From: Tubiluchus corallicola
Lineage: Eukaryota; Priapulida; Priapulimorpha; Priapulimorphida; Tubiluchidae
Direction of reading: 5' to 3'
Length of the DNA stretch: 64,000 nucleotides
Assembly: GCA_030141605.1 (NCBI GenBank)
Contig: JAQGDQ010000170.1
Span: forward strand, 254,001-318,000
Shown: positions 1-9,878 of the stretch, in pieces
Layout: every line of letters starts with the position of its first letter
Numbering within the stretch: the stretch's first letter is position 1
Translations under genes and position numbers: made by a program
The notes under the pieces: generated by a model
What the model was told of the DNA's origin: nothing
The model's database searches: none
Seen by the model: only the letters and a program-made list of their open reading frames with translations

Positions 1-1964
1 TTTCCTTTCAATGCGAAGATGACAAAGGTGCTGTTCGTGATAAGGTTGTTGACTTTACGATTCTCTTACACGAACTCTAAACAACATGCAAGGAAAGAAA
101 CTACAATGGTGTTGTTCTTTAGCTATTAGATATGAAATTTGTTGATCGATATTTCGATGGCTTTAATATGTAACGAAAATTAACCATTAGCATAATTTTA
201 AAAAAAGACACTAGAGCTATAATTATGCCCACAAACTTTTTCCACTTGATCAAGGCGGCTCAAAAAACAGCTCTTTGAGAACATTGTGTGCCCATATAAT
301 TTTTTGCAACTATTTCAGTTTATACTAATCATAATAATGCAGCCCATTTGAGAATTTCAGCTAAGATAAAAATTGGGGTACAAATTATAACAGTAGTGTA
401 TATTGCATTTACATATTTCTGAATTAAAACTTCAGGTAAGATGAAAGATACGGTACAAATTATAGCAATCGCGTATATTGCATTTACATAGTTTTGAGTT
501 ATTTTAGTTGCCATAGATGCAGTGTCAGGGCTGTGAGTTTGCAGGGTACAACTTAGCTACTCACAGTTGGCTGCGCTTGAAAGGCTAAGAGTTAAGGAAT
601 AGCAGCCGAAACTTAGCTTTCAAGTTCCTCGTGAATACTCCAATAAATACGTCTTTTGTCTTGTCTATTTGTGTTTGCGCGCAAATAAAAATTTGTAAAC
701 TATGAAGAAGAAATCCAAAACCCACCTAACTACTTTCAGCCAAACATTGTTTTTATTACTGCCCTTTTCTACTACCCCACTCTCTCTTTTCCTTTTAACA
801 GTCATAACCCCCTTAGGCTTTCTAGCACGAACTGCATGTACTAACAAATGCCATGTTGTCACTTGCTGGTCGGCCGCTATTTGCGATACACGTCACCAGT
901 TCCACAGACATGTTCTCGCATCTGGCATAACCGTTTTCGTTATCGCTTTTCAACATCAAAATTTAATTTTGGTTTTCAGAAACGAAAACTAACCATTAGA
1001 ATAAATTTCGTCGACTATAGCACGCTGTTTATAGCGGTACAAATCGCCATTATCCACATTGTCGTTGCTTTTTTATTTCGCTAATTTGTTCAAATAACAA
1101 GTTTTATTTATAAACGAAAATGGTTGGTGACTGTTGGTCAATGTTCTCTCACTTTATCAAAACTGCATGTCCATAGAACTGGCCTTCATATAACAATGTT
1201 TTGTGCTGTTCCGAACACTGCAACTAAGACGAGATACTGAACTGAAAGAGACGTATACATACTTTCTTTCAACGAGATAAATGATTGTAGGAACAATTTT
1301 CTTAACAATCACTCATCCATTTACTAACCACCCAAAACGTTGCTTAATTCTGGTAGCTAAGCTCAGTCTTGGTCACGATGCTATGTAAAAAAATTAATAA
1401 CTAATACATCTGACTCTGTCCTCACTGAACAGTTTGTAATATTGGCCCCGAACGTTCGTGCATTATTTTATTGTTGGTGCCATAAAAGTGCGACTAGGCG
1501 AGACAGAAATGTGGCACTTTACTTCACCTTATGGCGGTAGTGTTGTAAATTCCCCTGTTTTCACTTCCAGCTAAGTTTATAGTGAAATTGCAGTCCCACA
1601 CACACAGCATAACAGGATTAGGCCGAAATATGCGTAGGATACTGCGTTATATATCGAAATCCATCCCACTTAGTAACAAATAACGATTTATGTTACCTTA
1701 AACAAGTTTCTGCTTACGTGTGTTTTAAATTAAGTTTATTAGATCATGCATTCTACATAAAATATAATTATTCTATAGTATTGTTTGTTTACTATAGTGT
1801 CCCCTTTCATTTTACAACAATGTAAAACACGATAGTACGCACAGTTACAGTAAACATAAAAGCCACTCTATCGGCAAAGTCATGAGACACCTTAAAAATC
1901 ATTAAAAACAAACATTTTACATATAAATTAAAACAGTCAGTAAACAAACGTTAATACACATTAG
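1..1964. other. Intergenic AT-rich DNA, no gene recognised
   Basis: Short open frames occur here but none shows a recognisable domain, splice-site pattern or biased composition. The only structure I see is the 75-bp tandem duplication listed separately. Confidence 0.6.
356..505. repeat. 75-bp tandem duplication, two diverged copies
   Basis: Two head-to-tail units begin at 356 (ttcagctaag) and 431 (ttcaggtaag). Both contain ggtacaaattata and gtatattgcatttacata at the same offsets. The minus-strand open frame across them therefore repeats the peptide pattern YVNAIY twice. I regard that frame as a by-product of the duplication and not as a gene. Confidence 0.75.
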
Positions 1965-2189
1965 TTAAAAATCTTTATTCTTTCCAGCATTAGTTTTGGC
2001 ACATTCTTTTAAACAAATATCACCTGACAGTATCTGACGTAATTTATCATTATCGTTGAACTCACTAAAATTATTGATTTTTGCGCTTGGACACTGAAAC
2101 AACAAAATGCGAATATCATCATAAAAGGGACAATGCAATAAAACATGTTTTTCAGACTCGACTGCTAACTTATCACAAAACTGACGCAA
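1965..2189 (-). mobile_element. LINE C-terminal relic (reverse-transcriptase tail)
   Basis: The minus-strand frame reads ESEKHVLLHCPFYDDIR near its start. This is the 'E-x-E-x-H-x-LL-x-CP-x-Y-x-x-x-R' signature found at the C-terminus of many CR1/L2/jockey-like LINE polymerases. No RT core or endonuclease accompanies it, so it is a truncated remnant. It lies in the opposite orientation to the larger LINE at 4675-8742 and is a separate insertion. Confidence 0.65.
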
Positions 2190-3360
2190 TATACGTATAA
2201 ATCATAAGAATCATTTTTCGATTCTTGATAATTGGACAACTATAAAACTCGTTTGTATTAAATTTTTATAATAGTCAAATTATTAATTATAAAGTGCCCG
2301 AATCTGTAAATACGACAGCAGCATAAATACCGCACAGAACTATACTGACACTGTGGCTTTCTTCAAAATTTCTGACGAAAAGTCGATATAACAATAGAAG
2401 AGAAAACTATGGGCATTCATGCGAATCAATTGATAAAAGCTAAGGCGACACCGCTGATAATCATTATTTTACAGAAAATCGATGAATTACCGCCTAGATC
2501 GTGTTAGTTTTGCGAAAAAGAGCTTGTCGCCCTATGCTGTTAACACACATTCCACAAAATTCAACAAGCTATATATATATTGCGTCATTAGTGAAAAGTG
2601 AATGATACGAAATATTAATCAATATACGTAAGGGCGATTAGAGCGACTGAACTTCAAAAGAGTTAAACCTTGATAACCCACGCGAACTTTTTTTAAATTA
2701 GAAGGATATTAATGTCACGGAAACCGAGTTCAGGTATTGGATTGAAGGCTGGCTGCTGTATCTATGGATAATGTAGCTTTTGATGACTATAGCGAAATGA
2801 AAAAATGTTTCTTTTTCTTTCTTCCATGCTGTCTCTCTGTCTTTCAACTTTACATTTTTTCTTGCATTAACATTTTTGTTTCACTCTTATTGTTCTAATT
2901 TTAAGTTAGTAGTCCTAATAGTCACTCGATAGCCTTTTGTTTCTTATAATTTTGAGCTCCTTATTTTCTTGCTTCCATTTTTCTAGTTTCTTTTCTTTCC
3001 TTTTTATCTCCCTTTTTTCGATGTCCCATATCTTACTGACCCCATTCCCGTTTTTTTATCGTTTATCTTTTTTCTCGGTTTACTTCTATTTCCGTTGAGT
3101 TTTTATTTAGTAAGCTGGCATGTATGGGTGGATATAGCAGGAAGCCTGGTTAGCGAGTCGCTAGCAGTAACCCACGATAACTTCTTGCTGCCACCTACTG
3201 TTTGACAACACAGTGATATGTTCTTGACTTGCTAGTTGTTAGCCCATCAAGAACAAGCTATTTGAGCGGTACCAAATTGTCACTAATGCTGCTACAGTTG
3301 TCTGTACATAGACAGGCAGTTGGCCAGTTGGTCTGACGGATGGCTAGTGTCTAAGTGCAC
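2190..3360. other. Intergenic; pyrimidine-rich stretch
   Basis: No gene seen. From about 2805 to 3090 the plus strand is strongly T/C-biased (ttctttttctttcttcc and similar). The stretch 3200-3360 leads into the minisatellite array and holds short TTGG/CCAG-type direct repeats resembling 4432-4470 on the other side of the foldback-like element. Confidence 0.5.
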
Positions 3361-4429
3361 GGTTAGGAGTGCAGACATTTCAATACAGACATTTCCCCAC
3401 AAGACATTTGGACTCAGAGGACATTTCGACACAAAGACATTTGGACACACAGGACATTTAGACACATAGGACATTTCGACACAAGGACATTTCCACGCAT
3501 AGGACATTTGGACACAAGGACATTTAGACACATAGCGTTGCTGTTTGCACTAGGAGTTTTGGATACATAGAACAATTGAGCACTAGTATTTTTGACATAG
3601 GACATTTAGACACGTTGGTAACTTGAATTCAGTCACTGTTTAGTCACTGTGTGCTAAAGTGCGCTTTCAGGTTTTGTTAATTTTGTTTAGTTTGGTTTAT
3701 TGCTATAAAAACATTCATACGCACAATACTGGATTTACTTTAATAAATGTATATTAAGTAAATGAAGATAAAAGTGAAAATGAATCGTTAATAAATAATA
3801 AAAATTTGACCTAAAAATAGGTTTATGATCGATAAAATACACCATTTTCATAATACAAATAAAACAATTATGACTGGCCGCTAAGTCACCAGCTTTATAA
3901 GACCACATTTACTAAAACAAAATATTCCAATAATAAAAATAAAAAATGTACAATAAATATTATTTGGCATTATAAAAATATTGTACATGTAGTATGATTT
4001 TTATTTTCTTTTTAAAACACGACCGATATTTGATGTCAAATGCCAAGTTATTCCATTAAATAGGATCCTTGTAAACGATGAAATTTTTCATAAGGTCAGA
4101 ATATGGTAATCACTGAGCTGCCTAGTGCTATACATATAAGGCACTGTACTGTTTCTTGTAACAACATCATATAACAAATTTTTGCCTGTATCCAAATTTG
4201 TTCAGCTGTCCTTGTGTTGAAATGTCGTGTGTCGAAATGTCCTTGCGTCGAAATGTCCTACGTGTTCAAATCTCCTTGTGTCGAAATGCCATTGTGTCGA
4301 AATGTCCTATATGTCTAAATGGCCCATGTGTCCAAATGAACCTATGTGCTCAAATATCCTTGTGTCCAAATGTCCTATGTGTCCATATAGCCTAGGTCAA
4401 AATAACTTGTGTCGAAAACGCCTAGCACC
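3361..4429. mobile_element. Foldback-like element: inverted minisatellite arrays around a loop
   Basis: The left arm (about 3370-3606) is a tandem array of a roughly 16-bp unit, ggacatttcgacacaa, with variants (agg/aag, cgac/ggac/agac). The right arm (about 4197-4418) is the reverse complement, ttgtgtcgaaatgtcc, again in tandem. The extreme ends are also inverted: ggttaggagt at 3361 against the complement of acgcctagcacc at 4418-4429. About 590 bp of AT-rich unique sequence separates the arms. Inverted terminal repeats made of short tandem subrepeats are the hallmark of foldback (FB/TU/Galileo-type) transposons. No transposase is present, so this would be a non-autonomous copy. A simple inverted duplication of a minisatellite is the alternative. 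Confidence 0.6.
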
Positions 4430-4674
4430 GGTCAGCTAACTGGTTGATCAGATGGTCGGTAGTTGGTTGGTTTTTTATTGGCTCAGTGCTAGATTGTACT
4501 AGTCGATTGTTGGACTTATTAGTCGGATAACTGGTTGTAAGTTAATGGGTTTAGTTGTTGACATTTGTGATCTGGTGCACAGTGTCAGGAGGCAACCTGT
4601 GTTATTGGTAGATGATGTAGATAAATTAAAACACTAATCACTTCTTCACTCGTTTCAATCAATAACCCATTGTA
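4430..4674. other. Spacer between foldback-like element and LINE, possible LINE 5' UTR
   Basis: Contains degenerate GGTTG/GGTCGG/TTGG repeats and no open frame of note. The 5' boundary of the LINE could lie anywhere in this stretch. Confidence 0.4.
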
Positions 4675-6398
4675 ATGGTTAGCCTTAATAGTACTAAGTG
4701 TAATAGAACTTGCAAAGCAAATCAAAACTCAATTCAATGTGATGTGTGTTCCCTCTGGACACATCTAAAGTGTACAATGTTGTCTCATCATGATTTTGTA
4801 AACTTAGCAAGTTCTAATGACAGTTACTTCTGCAAGCAATGCATTAATGATGTGCTTCCTTTGCAGTTCATTGATGATGATGAATTTATGGAAATGGCTA
4901 ATCACTATCAATTTTCTAATTTTGTAAAAAATTTATCTTGCTTTTCATCAATTTTTGACTCTTCTTCGCTAGTCCACTGTAATAGAGATGATACAGACAT
5001 CGACAATTATAGACTTCAGTATGACAGCAAATACATTAATCTTGCAAATCTGAGTAGTGATAAATCCACAGATAAAGCAAACAATGACACATTTATAATA
5101 CACTTTAACACATCAAGTTTGAGGAAATACTATTCAGACATGACTGATACATTAACACGATTTCAAAAAAATGCCTGAGTTGATAACGATCTCGGAAACC
5201 AGAATTCACGAATCTGACCCTTTTTTGTGTAATATACCAGGATATTCTTTCTTACACTATGATTCCAATACAGCTGCTGGTGGCGAAGGTGTGTATGTAA
5301 AATCTAGCCTCAATTTTAAAATTAAACCTGAATACAAAATAAGAACTTGTAAAAGTGTTATTGTTAATGGGATTAGTACAACTAGTAGACTAGCACTTGT
5401 GGCTTGAAATTGCTTCCACCGATAACAAAAAATCTTTTATATCTGGAGTAATATATAGGCATCCAAACACCCCAGTCGAACATTTTCATGACGAATTAGA
5501 ATCAGTTCTTTGCACTATTAACTCCACAGGCAAACCAGCTTATATATGTGGAGACATTAATATAGATTTACATCAACATGATCACAAACCATTTATTAAT
5601 AAGTATCTCAACATGCTTTTCTCAAATCAATTTACACCAATTATCACGCGACCAACTAGAATTACTGCAACGTCACAAACCCTAATTGATCATATTTATA
5701 CTAATAATCTTTCTACACCCATCACATCTGGCATCATTACTAACCCCATTGCGGACCACTTGCCAGTATTTGCCATTATAAGAAATACCAATCTCCTGCA
5801 CAACAACATTAAAAAATCAGTCAGATGTACGAGATCATTCAATCAAGGTAACTTTTTAAGCGAGCTTCAAGTTAATATAAGTAACCTAACACTGAATGAT
5901 GGCGAAGCAGACATACACTCTTACTGCTCACAATTCATGGACTCGTTTAAAACATTACTTGACAAACATGCCCCACTCCAAACGTTATCAAGGAAAAACT
6001 CAAAAACTATAGCTAAACCATGGATCACTCCCGGCATTCTCAATTCTATTAAAATAAGAAGCCGTATGTATACAACACACAAGTTATCCAACTCGCTGTA
6101 TAAGCAAAATTTATATAAAACATATTCTAACAAACTTAATCACATCAAACATGCATCCAAAAAGAAGTATTACTCTCAGATCTTGCTTGCAAACAAAAAT
6201 AACATGAAACAAACTTGGAGCACTATCAATGAACTTCTTAAAATAAAAAAAAAGACAGCTAGTATAATGCCAACTAAAGTTCGTTACCAAGGCACGACTT
6301 CACGTGACCCGCACCATAAACCTAATGCTTTTAACAGTTTTTTTTGCAAACATTGGTATATCACTAGCATCACGCATAACACAACCCGAAAACTGTAA
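4675..6398 (+). pseudogene. LINE PHD finger plus endonuclease, frameshifted
   Basis: The first frame (4675-5178) starts with a Cys/His cluster of PHD type: CNRTC, then CDVC, H-x2-C and CKQC within about 50 residues. The reading then moves to frame 2 (5171-5407), which carries the ETRI catalytic-glutamate block of the endonuclease. It moves again to frame 3 (5397-6398) for YRHPN, the GDINID block, the LIDHIYTN block and the terminal ADHLP block that usually reads SDHxP. Taken across the shifts the endonuclease is complete in motif content. PHD fingers ahead of the endonuclease are known from several animal LINE families. Confidence 0.85.
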
Positions 6399-7863
6399 GT
6401 ATACAGACTATTTAATGCATCCCCAAGAAAATTCTTTCTATATCACACCAGTTAGCGAAATCGAGATTTCTCAAGCTATTGATAGACTAGATCCCAATAA
6501 AGCAAAAGGCCCTTATGACATCCCAATTACATATTTCAAAATGTCAAAAAACATAATTTTAACTCCGCTTACAAATCTGTTTAATGCGTCAATTCTGACT
6601 GGGACGTTCACCGACACTCCATATATAAAACTGGCAAAAGTAATCCCCATATATAAAAAAGATGATCCAAATGAGCTGAACAACTACCGACCCATCTCAC
6701 TCATATCACCCATTGCCAAAATTTTCGAGTCAATCTTATATAAACCCCTGATGACATATTCAATCAAAAATGATACAATATCGTGTTTTCAATTCGGTTT
6801 CCGCAAAAATCATTCCACAATATTAGCAACTGCTGAAATCATAGACAATCTTCTGACAAACCTAGACAATAAATTACTTACCTGCGGCATCTTTCTTGAT
6901 TTAACAAAAGCTTTTGACACCGTTCAACACGACATTTTACTCAACAAAATGGACTATTATGGTATCCGTGGAATCACGCAAAAACTATTCCAGTCATATC
7001 TTACGAACAGACACCAATTTACGGTAGTTGACAATTTTGCCTCTGACCTATGCCCAATACAATGTGGTGTACCTCAAGGATCCACCTTGGGTCCACTATT
7101 TTTCATGACATATATAAATGACCTCCCTCTTTGTACTAACATGCAAACACAACTTTTTGCTGATGACACTAACCTCTTCTTAGCAGACAACGACACGCAT
7201 AATCTTGAGCTTAGAAGTAATGAAGAACTGATCAAAATTAACACATGGATGCGTACAAATAAGTTAACAGTAAAGTATAATAAAACAAAATTTATGATCA
7301 TAAGAAACAAATTTGAAAACAATGAAAACTCCATTATAACAGTATCCATGCAAGACTGTTTATTGGAACAAGTATCAGACATAAAATATCTGGGCGTCTA
7401 CATAGACGACACCCTTAATTGGTCAACACACGTAAAAAATATTACCTACAAAGTAAGTAAAAGTTACAGGTATATTTTTTAAATTGAGGCATTACTTGAG
7501 CACGGATATACTAAAAATGATTTACTTTGCCATTGTGTACCCACACATTAACTATTGTATCTTATCATGGGGCACAGCAAAAAATCTGTTCTGAAACCAC
7601 TTACAGCAGCACATAACAAAATTATCAAAACAATGACTTTTGCTGGGTTCCGAGATCATGCTACCCCTTCCTATTATGCTTTGCAATTATTAAAAATTAA
7701 TGAAATTCATAAGCTTGAGTTAGCGAAATTCATGTTCAACTATAAAAAGGGGGCAATTATTTCAAAAAGATTAGAGACGTTCACCAGTATTCTACGAGAG
7801 CAGCTACCAAACAAAACTATTTTCAGGAAAGATTTAGCACAACAAAAGGTCTACAGACTTTAA
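6304..7863 (+). pseudogene. LINE reverse transcriptase and C-terminal domain
   Basis: RT motifs in order are: NNYRPISLISPIAKIFE, FGFRKNHST, FLDLTKAFDTV, GVPQGSTLGPLFF, the catalytic FADD box, and YLGVYIDDTLNW. The frame stops at 7482 (…YRYIF). After another stop near 7550 it resumes at about 7550-7863 with ILSWGTAKKSVLKPL and IIKTMTF, the conserved post-RT tail of this LINE group. The RT active site is intact, but the tail is separated from it by two in-frame stops. The start overlaps the end of the endonuclease frame through a frameshift near 6340. Confidence 0.9.
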
Positions 7864-8580
7864 AACATAATGGTACTATTCTATGGAATACTCTTTCAGA
7901 TGATCTTAAGCAATGAACTAGTATCTGTCACTTGAGTAAGTTATATAAATTTCAACTCTTGCAAACTTATTACCGAGATTAACTACATATAAGCGTACAG
8001 TATTTTGCAACAACTTTTATTCCTTTTACCCACTATAATAAATTGTCTAACTGCGTGCAAGAGCAGTTACTGTTATAGCAGGTTCAATTAACTTCAATAT
8101 TTAATTGTTTATTGTCTAACTTCTGTAGATCATTTTCAAAGTCTGGACTCCAATTGTCAATCTCCTCATGCAGTCATACAGGTAATTTTTTGTGCTTTAA
8201 CTATCTGCCTATTTATTTTACCTCAGATCATCAAAATTCGCTTTGTATTTTTTTACATTATTATGACATATTATGACTCCATTATACATTCGCTTGCTTA
8301 TGTCTAAGAATTATGCTTGTGTTATAAAGTAAATTTCAGTTGCCATTGTTATTATGTTTCTGTTGTCAGATTTTTATTTCAGTTTTTGTTTCAGTTCTTA
8401 TTTCAGTTATTTTCAGTTTGATTTTTTTATTATGCACTTATTATTACTGTGTATGAATTGTACTAACACGTTATAAGCATATCAATTTAATGTCATTCGC
8501 AACAATTTAGTTTTTATTATAAGCAGTACTAACACTAATACACTGTAGTATAGAGCCTATAAAAATGTTCATCACTAACC

Positions 8581-8625
8581 AAAGGGCAGCTGACTAGATG
8601 ACCAATTGGTCTTTCGCTGCCCTTT
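8581..8625 (+). promoter_or_regulatory. Stem-loop in the LINE 3' UTR
   Basis: A perfect 10-bp stem pairs aaagggcagc (8581-8590) with gctgcccttt (8616-8625). The 25-nt loop contains a second self-complementary stretch, gaccaattggtc. 3' UTR hairpins serve as template recognition elements for the RT in some CR1/L2-type LINEs (UnaL2 is the classic case). I infer the same role here from position only. Confidence 0.6.
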
Positions 8626-8692
8626 CTTCACATTTTTGTTACCAAATTAATTGTATTATAACTGTGCGTGTGTTACAAGATAAATAAACGAT

Positions 8693-8706
8693 TATTCTTC
8701 TTCTTC

Positions 8707-8742
<36 letters not shown>
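8693..8742 (+). repeat. TTC/TTA microsatellite tail of the LINE
   Basis: A few TTC units are followed by about twelve TTA units. The tract lies directly after the taaataaacg end of the element and is read as its 3' tail. Confidence 0.8.
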
Positions 8743-8743
<1 letters not shown>

Positions 8744-9059
8744 TGCTATGATAACTATTTCAGAATTTCTACAGGTAATGTAGATCATAAAGAGTAGTCA
8801 GTAAAAAGGTAACAGGCTAACTCAATTGTCACTAGTGCTGCATCTAAAACAAAAAATAGCATTTGTATTTTCAGCATTAAAAACCGAGTTTGATAACGGC
8901 TTTACTACATTGAATAATAGTGGTAACACTATTGAGACAAATAAACCTTGCTGGCAAGTAATTATCTTTTGCTAACTAGTACTGCGATAAACATGAAGCA
9001 ACTATGTCAATTTAACAAACAGTGGTTATTATAAAACCGCAATATCGCATTTTCTTTGC
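8743..9059. other. Spacer between the LINE and the cyclase-like gene
   Basis: No open frame of note. It should contain the 3' UTR of the minus-strand gene ending at 9060, but I see no clear AATAAA in that orientation. Confidence 0.4.
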
Positions 9060-9878
9060 TTAACTGCATGTGTCTTTGAGCAGATTGCATTCTTTGAATG
9101 CGTCATCTAAGAGTGCGTAAACTCTCGCTGGTGCACCACTTCCTTCTTTTATTCTCATTGGAATAGCGTGAACTTTTCCGCCTGTTGGGGGTAACTTATT
9201 AAGATTGGCAACATTTTCTAAGACTGGGATATCTGCCGAAAGTAGTATTCGGTGAACATCGTGCATAGATGTCTGTCCATAGTCTACAGAAATGCAGTCC
9301 ACTCCGTACATTTTGATCTTTCGCTGCTCGATCAGCCATTTGGCGGCTTTTGGGTGAATTCCGGGAAAATGGAGATCACGGTTTGTTTGAGTAGCATTAC
9401 TACCTATATATTTAATCTTGTCTGGCCAGTATTTGTGCCAACCAGTACTCAAAAAGAAGAAACTACCTCGTGGTATTTCACCATATCGCTTCTCCCAGTC
9501 CTTAATATCCTTTACAGTGCACTGGTAATCTGCATTTTTCATTGTTTTACCACTGATGTCCAAATTAACTGCTTCGCCAATTAATTCTTCTAGTCTCAGT
9601 TGGTCGATACTTCTTCCTCCGGGTATTGAGTGCCTTGGTGCATCCATATGTGTCCCTGTATGTTCTCCTGTACAGAAGTTGTTCACTTCCCAATACACGC
9701 CTTTTTTGTTTCTACCTCTTAGTGCTTTTGTCATTGTGAATGGTCTAATGACGTCACGTGTGGGATAGTAGACCATGCCCTCATGGGTGTAATCATGACT
9801 AAGATCAACAATGGACATTTCAGAAACGCACGAGTTTACTAAAACAGCAAAGATAAAGCATGCGTTCGTTGTCCTCAT
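9060..9878 (-). CDS. Secreted cyclase-family metal hydrolase (kynurenine formamidase-like)
   Basis: A 272-residue intronless frame starting at the ATG at 9878. The frame is open a few codons further upstream, but this is the first ATG and it opens directly with a signal peptide (MRTTNACFIFAVLVNSCVS, residues 1-19). The core begins with SIVDLSHDYTHEGMVYYP and carries the family metal-binding motif HTGTHMDAPRH at residues 73-83. Later conserved blocks follow: GVDCISVDYG and IPVLENVANLNKLPP near the C-terminus. This is the cyclase family (Pfam cyclase; KynB formamidase and isatin hydrolase are characterised members), Mn- or Zn-dependent amidohydrolases. The substrate cannot be read from sequence. 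Length fits animal and bacterial relatives with an added secretion signal. The minus-strand gene runs towards the LINE. Absence of introns could reflect bacterial origin or retroposition. Confidence 0.88.
   Translation of the reverse strand: MRTTNACFIFAVLVNSCVSEMSIVDLSHDYTHEGMVYYPTRDVIRPFTMTKALRGRNKKGVYWEVNNFCTGEHTGTHMDAPRHSIPGGRSIDQLRLEELIGEAVNLDISGKTMKNADYQCTVKDIKDWEKRYGEIPRGSFFFLSTGWHKYWPDKIKYIGSNATQTNRDLHFPGIHPKAAKWLIEQRKIKMYGVDCISVDYGQTSMHDVHRILLSADIPVLENVANLNKLPPTGGKVHAIPMRIKEGSGAPARVYALLDDAFKECNLLKDTCS

Larger units (their letters stand above)
4675..8742 (+). mobile_element. Non-LTR retrotransposon (LINE, CR1/L2/jockey-like), decayed
   Basis: Reading 5' to 3', the element holds a PHD-like zinc finger, an apurinic-type endonuclease, a reverse transcriptase, a C-terminal tail domain, a 3' UTR with a stem-loop (8581-8625), a sequence ending in gataaataaacg, and a TTC/TTA microsatellite tail (about 8693-8742). 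A short-repeat 3' tail instead of poly(A) is usual for CR1/L2-like LINEs. Domain order and motifs leave no doubt about the class; the exact clade needs a tree. The coding region is broken by frameshifts near 5165, 5400 and 6340 and by stops near 7480 and 7550, so the copy cannot make its own proteins. The 5' end is not defined. Confidence 0.93.

Noticed and set aside
702-992. 96-codon plus-strand frame with a hydrophobic start
   Set aside because: Overlaps other open frames on both strands and shows no family signature; signal-like leucine runs are common in AT/TC-rich DNA.
3292-4439. Cys-rich repeat proteins (MSKCPCVEM pattern) in four overlapping frames
   Set aside because: They are translations of the 16-bp minisatellite arrays; the pattern appears in several frames, which is expected of a repeat and not of a gene.
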